Assembly: GCA_903863315.1 (NCBI GenBank)
Contig: CAIPBN010000639.1
Coordinates: 1 to 5,804 of the forward strand
From: an uncultured Verrucomicrobiota bacterium
GTDB lineage: Bacteria > Verrucomicrobiota > Verrucomicrobiia > Limisphaerales > SXTU01
Length of the DNA: 5,804 nt
Direction of reading: 5' to 3'
The notes under the pieces were generated by a model. That model made no database searches, was not told the DNA's origin, and saw only the letters and a program-made list of their open reading frames with translations. Of this stretch, positions 1-5,804 are shown in pieces. The number at the start of each line of letters is the position of its first letter. The stretch's first letter is position 1. The translations under genes and the position numbers were made by a program.

Positions 1-1085
1 CGGAGGAATTGCAAGGTGCGCAGACACGCATGCCCCAGCAGATGCACCAGCGCCAAGTAGCGGAAGCCCAGTCCAATCTCGGCAATGATGAAGCCCACCT
101 GCGTCAACGAGGCAAAGGCCAGCGCAGACTTGATGTCGGTCTGCACGCGCCCGACCAGATAGGCGTAGGCGGAAGTGGTCAGCCCAAGCAAAACCAGGAA
201 CACGGAAAGCCAGATGGAGCTGTCCAGCACCGGGCTGACGCGCAACAGCAGGAACACGCCGAGGTGCACCGACAACGCGCCGTAGAACACCGCGCTGGAA
301 GGCGTCGGGCCTTCCATCGCGCGCGGCAGCCAGCCAGAGAACGGGACCAGCGCCGACTTGCCCGCAGCCGCGATGATGAACAACACCCCTAGCAGGGTGA
401 AGTGCGGTCCAATCAGCAGCGGGTCATGCGCCGGCCACGCGTTCTTGCCCACCAGATGATCGAAGTCCCCTGCCCCGTTGATCTCGTGCATCAGGATGGC
501 CGCCAATAGCAGCGCCACATCGCACAGGCGATACACCACCCACACGCGCAGCCCGTTGCGCGGCGGCGAGGGACGCTCGTGGAAAAAGGCGATGAGCAGG
601 ACCGAGGAAAGCCCGACCAGCTCCCAGCCCGCGAACAGCGTCTCCACCGTGTCCGAGAGCGAGGCCGTGAGCATGCCCAGCAGGAAGACGCCGAAGAGCA
701 CGAAGAAGCGCTGGTAGCCGCGCTCACGGTGCAGATAGCGCGTGGAGAAGGCTCCGATCGTGGCGCACAGCACCAGTGTCAGCCCCGCGTAGGACAGCGA
801 CAGCAGGTCGAGCACGAACTCGAACTTCAAGTGGTAATGCGGGGTGATGACCCAGTCGCCAAGTTCGATGGGATGCTGGGCGACCCGGTGCCAGAGCATC
901 AGCACGCCCGCCGCCACCGCCGCGAGCAGGCTGATCGTGATGGTGCCCTGAATGAGCCGCCCGATGGTGTGCTCCTGCAGGCGGCGATTGCAGAGGAACG
1001 CGCCGAAGAACACCGCCAGCAGCAGCACCGGCGCGGCCACGACCAGCAGGCCGAGGCCGGAAAGCACTTTGTCGAGGGCAGGCAT
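1..1085 (-). CDS. dabB: DabB, NuoL-like proton-conducting membrane subunit of the DAB inorganic-carbon pump (3' end cut off by window edge)
   Basis: This is the membrane partner of DabA. In the known family it is a relative of complex I NuoL and MrpA that is thought to couple cation (proton) flow to CO2 hydration by DabA in the cytoplasm. Only the first 361 residues are present, out of probably 500-550. About ten hydrophobic segments are visible, starting at about residues 7, 43, 85, 125, 148, 182, 226, 263, 289 and 342. Antiporter motifs appear in order: GWELVG (152-157, E154), YRLCD (185-189, D189), GKSALVPFSGWLP (242-254, K243), GPTPSSA (259-265), QTDIKSALAF (315-324, K319) and HLLGHACLRTLQF (348-360). 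By eye these align with NuoL E144, D178, K229, K305 and the H334/H338/K342 motif, although the last Lys is Arg here (R356) and NuoL H254 is Tyr (Y268). The ATG at 1085-1083 is the first possible ATG, because an in-frame TGA lies at 1097-1095. It follows the dabA stop by 14 bp with no Shine-Dalgarno sequence, so translation is probably coupled. An ordinary NuoL or Mrp subunit is unlikely given the dabA neighbour. Confidence 0.93.
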   Translation of the reverse strand, partial: MPALDKVLSGLGLLVVAAPVLLLAVFFGAFLCNRRLQEHTIGRLIQGTITISLLAAVAAGVLMLWHRVAQHPIELGDWVITPHYHLKFEFVLDLLSLSYAGLTLVLCATIGAFSTRYLHRERGYQRFFVLFGVFLLGMLTASLSDTVETLFAGWELVGLSSVLLIAFFHERPSPPRNGLRVWVVYRLCDVALLLAAILMHEINGAGDFDHLVGKNAWPAHDPLLIGPHFTLLGVLFIIAAAGKSALVPFSGWLPRAMEGPTPSSAVFYGALSVHLGVFLLLRVSPVLDSSIWLSVFLVLLGLTTSAYAYLVGRVQTDIKSALAFASLTQVGFIIAEIGLGFRYLALVHLLGHACLRTLQFL

Positions 1086-1099
1086 GGTGCGGGTTCAGG

Positions 1100-4000
1100 T
1101 CAGGCGGCCGGCTTGATTTCCGCAAACTCCAGATGGTCCCGCCAGCCCGTATACCACTCGCGCGAAGACGCGGCGGTGGGCAGCGGACCCGCCTGCGAAA
1201 CGTAAGGCTCGAACCCGCCCGGATGATAAAGGCTGAGCGCGCCCGTGGCGGGTTCCATCACCGCCACCTGCACCCAGAGGTTGGCAACCATCGTCTTGAT
1301 GGCGGGATTCTTCTCCATGATCGCCAGGAAGGCGGCGGCCGTCGTCTCGATCACAAAGAGCAGCCGCACCGGTTCGTGAATCTCCACCATCTGCCACGGC
1401 AGCCCGGTGCGCAGATCACTCATCGCCCCGTCCATCACGCCCAGCAGCCCGGTGATGTTGTGCGGCAGCTTGGAGCCGGAACCCCAGCCGGGCGAGTCCA
1501 CGTAGGAAAAGTAGTATTCCAAGTTGATGCCCGAGCACACCGGCACCACCGCGCCGAGAATGCGCGCCAGAATCGCAGTCTGCGCGTCATCCTGCGTAGG
1601 GTCATACGAGACGAGAAACGCCCGCCGGTCCAGGAACAGACCGCGCGTTTTCTGCCGCCGACCCACGATGCAGATGGCGTTGGTCGCGTGGCCCCACTCG
1701 GGCCGGACCTGCGCGAGATCCTCCGAGCGGCCTTCCATGTGATGCTTCGCCGCCACCGCCGTCAGTTCCAGCGGCGCGGACCCAAACCGCCGCGCGCGTT
1801 CATGCGCGTTGCGAATGACTGCTTCCTCCATCGCCTTGCCCGCCACTTGAAACTCGAACCGGTGCGACTCCGGCACGCGGTCCACATCGGCATAAGTCAG
1901 GTTGTCGTTCGCGGTGTTGTGGAGGCCGCCGACGAAGACCGTGTCCTCCGGAATCGCAATGCCGCGCTCCGCCAGCGTCCGGCGCACGCGCGGGTCATTG
2001 AGCATCTCCGCAATCGCCCGGGCGTTCGGCCCGCCAACGCCGCCGCCGCACGCCCCGCAGTCATGGGCGGACTCATGCGGGTTGTTCATGCTCGTCGAGC
2101 CATGGCCGAAGATGAGCACAACCCGCGCGAAGCCGGTCGTCAGGCCGATGTCCCGCAGCAAGCGCTCGGCGATGTTGCCCATCTCCGCCGGCAGAAAACC
2201 GTGTCCCGCCTCGTCCTGCGAAGGCGAAGGCGCGCTGCGCTCCAGCTTCAACCGCGTTGCTGGAGGCGGCGCGATGAAGCTGCCGAAGAAACCCCGGAAC
2301 TGCGCCGTGAGCCGCGGGAACACCACGCGCGCCACCAACGGCACCGTGGCCAGCAGGCCAAAGGTGGCCGAGAGAAACGCTCCGCTGACAATGCGCCGAC
2401 TGCCGCCGTGAAAGCTTTGCAAGGCCATCCCCAGCCGGCGGCGCGTGCTGCTGCGGCGGCGCTCCTCCTCCTGCAAGCTGCTCTCCACCGTCTCTGAAAC
2501 CCAGTGCTGCGGCCGCACGACCACCGGACAGAGCGGCACGAAGTCCGCCGCCGCCGCGCCCCGATAATACATGACCACGCCGAAGAAGCCCGCCGCCCCA
2601 AAGGTCTCCGCCGTCGGTGCCACCTCCTCCACATGTCGCCGGATGGATTCCTCCCGCTCGTCGATGCAGAAGACCGCCTGAAACGACGGCCGTCCCGACG
2701 GCTTCGCTGGACGCCCGGCCCGCGCAGCCAGTGCATCGAGCGTCTGCACTCGGAAGCGGTGTTCGTAGGCGAGGTGGAACAACCGGCGACGGTCCAGCTC
2801 CGTGAATCCCTCCACCTCGGCGACCAGCTTCTTCCACGCCGGCGGATCGAGATGGAACAGTTGTTCCGGCGTCCAGCCCAGCACCTGCGCCAGTTGGAAC
2901 AACAGGAACGCCCGCTGCTTGTCCTGGTTGGGCTGGGTGCAATGCAGCCGGGGAATCAACTCCGCGCGCAAGGCCGCCAGTGTGCCGCGATAGTCCAAAG
3001 ACGCCTTGGTCCCCGCGCGCAGGGCAAAGCGCTCCAACAGCAGCCGAACGGCCAGAAACTCGATCAAGCTGTCCTGCGGCACCGCGTGATGGACACGGTC
3101 AGCCCGTTGCTCGACGTGCCAGATCATCCCGCCCCAGCCGCGCAGGGCGAGCAGGGTCGCCGACAGAAATTCCTCCACCTCCGCCTCGCCCACCCCCAGC
3201 TCATCAAGCGATTCCTGCAAGCACGCGAGCGCCGACACGTTGCCCGCCCGCAAACGTCTTGCCTCCGCTCCGAGGCCCTTCAGCCACCAGGCAGAAGCCA
3301 GTCCGCCAGTTTGGTGCAACGTGATGAAGGCATGAAAAAAACCGCGATCCCGCTCGGGCAGCACCTGGTGCGCAATGCCCTGATCGAGGAAGGCCGCGCA
3401 GAAACGGATGAGCACCTCATTGACCAGCAAGTCACTGTCCATGCCACCCAGCGCGCCCAGGACATCGCGGTGCCGGACCAACGGCCGGGCTGGCGGCGTG
3501 AGATCCACGGCGATGCGCACACCTTCACAGCAAACTTCCCAGAGCGCGGACAGGGTGAACGCCTCCCAGGTCTCGCCGCTCCAGTCCTCGATGCGGGTGG
3601 CCTTGAAGCGGGTGAACAGCCCGTCAATCCAGTCGGGGTGCTCCACGCCGGTCTGCGCGCCGCGCAGCCGCCGCATGACCCAATGCCGCGTCTCCGTGAT
3701 CAGCCGCAGCCGCTCGACTTCGGACACATCGGCGCGCGCCTTGAGCAAGGCATCCGTCTCCGCCATGAACCAGTCCAGCTCCCGCCCGTCGCCGCTGCGG
3801 AGCGGGTGTTGCAGCATCGCCAGCCACAGGTCAAGCCGAGTGGACTGCGCATGCACCGCGACGCCCGCCTGCGCGCCCAAATCCCGCTCCACGACGGCCC
3901 GCAGCTCGGAAAAAAGAATGCGCCCGCGGCTCAACTCCTCCCGGTAACGATCCTCGCTCAGATACGGCTCGCACCCGAACACACCCGCCCCCGTCCGCAC

Positions 4001-4180
4001 CGCCGCATCGAAGGTCTGATGCTCGAAGGCATGCAGGGTGTTGTGGTGGATGAAGACGCCAATGGGCCCCTGCGCCGGCAGCAGATGCGCTGCATGCCGG
4101 ATCTGCCCCGCCAGCCGCTGCAACCCGGCCGGCACCGCGCCGGCGGAAGCTGCTGCGTGGGCTGAAGCGGGACTGCTCAT
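1100..4180 (-). CDS. dabA: DabA (UPF0753/DUF2309), beta-carbonic-anhydrase-like zinc subunit of the DAB inorganic-carbon pump, long form
   Basis: DabA binds zinc through a beta-carbonic-anhydrase-like site. With DabB it is thought to hydrate CO2 to bicarbonate in the cytoplasm in an energy-coupled, one-way manner. The 1026-residue protein shows the family hallmarks. FCIDERE (504-510) supplies C505 and D507, with R509 completing a CxDxR dyad. FGHGS (691-695) supplies H693, and HDCGACGG (706-713) supplies C708. The His-to-Cys spacing of 15 equals that of the zinc ligands reported for Halothiobacillus DabA (C351, D353, H524, C539). Other family blocks are HHNTLHAFE (45-53), TQPNQDKQRAFLLFQL (415-430), GLHNTANDNLTYADV (752-766), RPEWGHATNAICIVGRR (826-842) and the region 883-935. 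It is longer than the roughly 800-residue forms, mostly ahead of C505. A hydrophobic stretch at about 596-636 could touch the membrane or DabB. The ATG at 4180 is the only plausible start: the next Met is residue 134, after conserved sequence has begun. Residues 1-20 are a low-complexity Ala-rich tip. No clear Shine-Dalgarno sequence is seen in the 29-bp gap after the transporter gene. Confidence 0.96.
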   Translation of the reverse strand: MSSPASAHAAASAGAVPAGLQRLAGQIRHAAHLLPAQGPIGVFIHHNTLHAFEHQTFDAAVRTGAGVFGCEPYLSEDRYREELSRGRILFSELRAVVERDLGAQAGVAVHAQSTRLDLWLAMLQHPLRSGDGRELDWFMAETDALLKARADVSEVERLRLITETRHWVMRRLRGAQTGVEHPDWIDGLFTRFKATRIEDWSGETWEAFTLSALWEVCCEGVRIAVDLTPPARPLVRHRDVLGALGGMDSDLLVNEVLIRFCAAFLDQGIAHQVLPERDRGFFHAFITLHQTGGLASAWWLKGLGAEARRLRAGNVSALACLQESLDELGVGEAEVEEFLSATLLALRGWGGMIWHVEQRADRVHHAVPQDSLIEFLAVRLLLERFALRAGTKASLDYRGTLAALRAELIPRLHCTQPNQDKQRAFLLFQLAQVLGWTPEQLFHLDPPAWKKLVAEVEGFTELDRRRLFHLAYEHRFRVQTLDALAARAGRPAKPSGRPSFQAVFCIDEREESIRRHVEEVAPTAETFGAAGFFGVVMYYRGAAAADFVPLCPVVVRPQHWVSETVESSLQEEERRRSSTRRRLGMALQSFHGGSRRIVSGAFLSATFGLLATVPLVARVVFPRLTAQFRGFFGSFIAPPPATRLKLERSAPSPSQDEAGHGFLPAEMGNIAERLLRDIGLTTGFARVVLIFGHGSTSMNNPHESAHDCGACGGGVGGPNARAIAEMLNDPRVRRTLAERGIAIPEDTVFVGGLHNTANDNLTYADVDRVPESHRFEFQVAGKAMEEAVIRNAHERARRFGSAPLELTAVAAKHHMEGRSEDLAQVRPEWGHATNAICIVGRRQKTRGLFLDRRAFLVSYDPTQDDAQTAILARILGAVVPVCSGINLEYYFSYVDSPGWGSGSKLPHNITGLLGVMDGAMSDLRTGLPWQMVEIHEPVRLLFVIETTAAAFLAIMEKNPAIKTMVANLWVQVAVMEPATGALSLYHPGGFEPYVSQAGPLPTAASSREWYTGWRDHLEFAEIKPAA

Positions 4181-4209
4181 GGGTCGTTGAACAGTGATGC
4201 GGTGACCGG

Positions 4210-5682
4210 CTATTTGCCCGGAAAGGATTTCCCGCTCCGCGGTTTGCCCTCCACCGCGGGCTTATACCACTCCTCGTGGGTCTCATCGATGTCCACATGG
4301 CCGCCGGTTTTCTCGTGGTTCTCGCGCCAGCCATGCAAGGCCTCGAACGCGGAGTGATCAATGAAATCCACCGCCAAATCGATGTCCGCCGGACGCCCGG
4401 CGGGAATGCGCGACAGCTCGGCGTTCAGCTTCGGCACAGAGGCGAACGTCAGCGTGCCCTCGATGCGCACATGCCACTTGCCCCCCCGCTCCTCCATCGT
4501 CACCTGCGTGTTGGAAAGCCGGCGGATGGCGTGGAAGACGGACAGCGCCAGGCCGATGCCCACGCCGGCCAGCAGGTTGATGCACGTCACGCCCAGCACG
4601 GTGGCAAAGTAGATCGGATGCTCGCTGTGCGTTCTCAGATCCCGGATATGATTCAGGTTCACCAGGTTGATGCCCACATGCACCAGCAGACCGGCCAGAA
4701 CCGCCAGGGGGATTTGCTGGATGAGGCTGCCGAGAAAGACGGCGAAGAGCAAAATCCACACGCCGTGCAGCACGGCCGACCAGCGGCTGGTGCCACCCGC
4801 GATGATGTTGGCTGAGGACCGCACGATCACGCCCGTGATGGGCAATCCACCCATCAGGCCGGAGACAAGGTTGCCCATGCCCTGGGCCGAGAGCTCCTTG
4901 TCGAGATTACAGCGCGGCCCCGAGTGCAGCTTGTCCGTGGCCACGGCACAGAGCAACGACTCGATGCTGGCGATGACCGCGACCGTAAGGACAGCGATCA
5001 CAAACGCGCCCCAGTCCGTCGGGAGCGCCAGCTTGGTCAGTTCGAACTTCTCCGGCAGGACCACCCGCTTCACATCCAGCTTCATCAGGATGGAAGCCAC
5101 CGTGCCCACCACCACCGCCACCAACGGCCCCGGAACGGCCTTGAGCGCCGGCACCTTGAGCTTCTTCCAGCCAATCAGGATGCCGATGGTCAAAAAACCC
5201 AGCGCCGCCGCAGAGGCGTTCATCACGCCCAGCTGTTGCGGAATGCCGATTAAGTTCGCCAGCGGCGCGCTCTTCGGTCCGCCCCCGAGCACCACGTGGA
5301 TTTGCGCCAGCGCGATCGAGATGCCGATGCCCGCCAGCATCCCATGCACCACCGCCGGGGCGATGATCAGCGCCCCGCGCGCCACCTTGAACCAGCCCAG
5401 CGCCAACTGCACCACGCCGGCACAAGCGGTGATCACGCACATCGTCTGCCAGCCAAACTGATGCACCAGCCCCGCCACCACAACCGTCAACCCCGCGGCT
5501 GGCCCGGACACCTGCAACGGCGCTCCCGCCAGCAGCCCCGTCACAATCCCCCCCGCCACCGCGCCAATCAGCCCCGCGACGATGGGCGCACCCGAAGCCA
5601 GAGCGATGCCCAGCGAGAGCGGCACGGCAACCAGGAAGACAACCAAAGAGGCGGGCAAATCACGACGCAGGGTGTTAGTCAT
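4210..5682 (-). CDS. SulP (SLC26) family inorganic anion transporter with C-terminal STAS domain, probable bicarbonate transporter
   Basis: This inner-membrane transporter belongs to the SulP/SLC26 family, whose members move sulfate, bicarbonate or other anions. The 490 residues begin MTNTLRRDLPASLVVFLVAV. That N-terminal block, followed by PLSLGIALASGAP (21-33) and the QVSGPAAGLTV motif (57-67), is typical of the SulP branch often fused to or next to carbonic anhydrases. About a dozen hydrophobic segments fill residues 11-388. ASIESLLCAVATDKL (238-252) places E241 at the substrate and coupling site, and GLPITGVIVRSSANIIAGG (279-297) is the conserved region after it. A STAS domain follows at about 394-475, with D442-H443-S444 near the usual STAS phosphorylation position, and the tail is basic. 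I chose the ATG at 5682. An in-frame TTG at 5763 would add 27 residues with no family resemblance, including a CPGCLCGSGSLC stretch. No clear Shine-Dalgarno sequence precedes the ATG. The TAG stop is 29 bp before dabA, so the two are probably co-transcribed. Bicarbonate as substrate is inferred from branch and context; sulfate cannot be excluded. Confidence 0.93.
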   Translation of the reverse strand: MTNTLRRDLPASLVVFLVAVPLSLGIALASGAPIVAGLIGAVAGGIVTGLLAGAPLQVSGPAAGLTVVVAGLVHQFGWQTMCVITACAGVVQLALGWFKVARGALIIAPAVVHGMLAGIGISIALAQIHVVLGGGPKSAPLANLIGIPQQLGVMNASAAALGFLTIGILIGWKKLKVPALKAVPGPLVAVVVGTVASILMKLDVKRVVLPEKFELTKLALPTDWGAFVIAVLTVAVIASIESLLCAVATDKLHSGPRCNLDKELSAQGMGNLVSGLMGGLPITGVIVRSSANIIAGGTSRWSAVLHGVWILLFAVFLGSLIQQIPLAVLAGLLVHVGINLVNLNHIRDLRTHSEHPIYFATVLGVTCINLLAGVGIGLALSVFHAIRRLSNTQVTMEERGGKWHVRIEGTLTFASVPKLNAELSRIPAGRPADIDLAVDFIDHSAFEALHGWRENHEKTGGHVDIDETHEEWYKPAVEGKPRSGKSFPGK

Positions 5683-5804
5683 AAGGCAAAGCGAACCAGA
5701 ACCGCAAAGGCAGCCAGGACAACTTTGGGGTGGAGTCAATTCTCGCAGGGCACTGTAGCGCAAGCCCTTTTTCCCGCCCCCGAAACTCGGGCACTCGCCC
5801 CCCC
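5683..5804 (-). other. Non-coding leader upstream of the SulP-dabA-dabB operon
   Basis: These 122 bases precede the first gene of the operon and should hold its promoter unless transcription starts outside the window. No pair of boxes resembling a sigma-70 promoter was found, and no riboswitch-like fold was recognised. The stretch contains a C-rich end at 5797-5804 and a small perfect inverted repeat (5-bp stem 5779-5783 with 5787-5791, 3-base loop). It also has two copies of CTTTGC on the minus strand close to the start codon. None of these can be assigned a function. Confidence 0.4.

Noticed and set aside
1..1085. NuoL or MrpA of a respiratory or antiporter complex
   Set aside because: No other Nuo or Mrp genes are present, and the gene sits 14 bp after dabA in the usual dabA-dabB partnership.
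724..1125. Minus-strand 133-residue frame spanning the dabA-dabB junction
   Set aside because: It is out of frame with both genes and has an Arg/Ala/Gly-rich translation with no membrane segments or motifs.
579..1205. Plus-strand open frame of 208 residues opposite dabB and the dabA end
   Set aside because: Charged, low-complexity translation lying opposite a clear NuoL-like membrane protein; a shadow frame.
1133..2497. Plus-strand open frame of 454 residues opposite dabA
   Set aside because: Arg-, His- and Gln-rich translation with no family resemblance. It is the shadow of a well-supported gene in high-G+C DNA.
2504..4165. Plus-strand open frame of 553 residues opposite the first half of dabA
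   Set aside because: Same reason: biased composition rich in Arg, Gln and Pro, no motifs, and full overlap with strongly conserved DabA coding sequence.
5683..5763. In-frame TTG start at 5763 giving a SulP protein 27 residues longer
   Set aside because: The added residues do not resemble SulP N-termini, whereas homologous sequence begins right after the ATG at 5682.
5735..5763. TTGCGC and ATTGAC boxes 17 bases apart on the minus strand as a promoter
   Set aside because: Only three and two of six bases match the sigma-70 consensus, which is no better than chance.
5779..5791. Inverted repeat CCCGA-AAC-TCGGG as a transcription terminator of an upstream gene
   Set aside because: The stem is only five pairs and there is no T-run after it on either strand; the nearby run of five Ts on the plus strand lies before the stem.

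Overview
The window is bacterial, rich in G+C (roughly 60-65 % by eye), and all recognisable genes lie on the minus strand in one tight block, read from right to left. The strong codon-position bias leaves long open frames on the opposite strand, but these are shadows. I cannot name the organism. The high G+C, the long form of DabA and the lack of clear Shine-Dalgarno sequences would fit several phyla (Verrucomicrobiota or Planctomycetota, for example), and nothing in the window decides between them. No RNA genes, insertion sequences, CRISPR arrays or sizeable repeats were seen.

Layout in transcription order. Positions 5804-5683 are a non-coding leader with no convincing promoter. Positions 5682-4210 encode a 490-residue SulP-family anion transporter with a C-terminal STAS domain. 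After a 29-bp gap, positions 4180-1100 encode a 1026-residue DabA (UPF0753/DUF2309), the beta-carbonic-anhydrase-like subunit of the DAB inorganic-carbon pump, with all expected zinc ligands. After a 14-bp gap, positions 1085-1 encode the N-terminal 361 residues of DabB, the NuoL/MrpA-like proton-conducting membrane partner of DabA. DabB runs off the left edge of the window.

Together the genes look like an operon for dissolved inorganic carbon. DabA and DabB are known to form an energy-coupled CO2-hydrating complex that accumulates bicarbonate, serving CO2-concentrating mechanisms in autotrophs and bicarbonate supply in heterotrophs (MpsAB in Staphylococcus). SulP proteins of this type are often fused to or next to carbonic anhydrases and are proposed bicarbonate transporters. 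The main point of interest is the joining of these two routes in one transcription unit, with DabA standing where a conventional carbonic anhydrase would be. Carbon fixation genes are not in view, so the window does not show whether the host is an autotroph.
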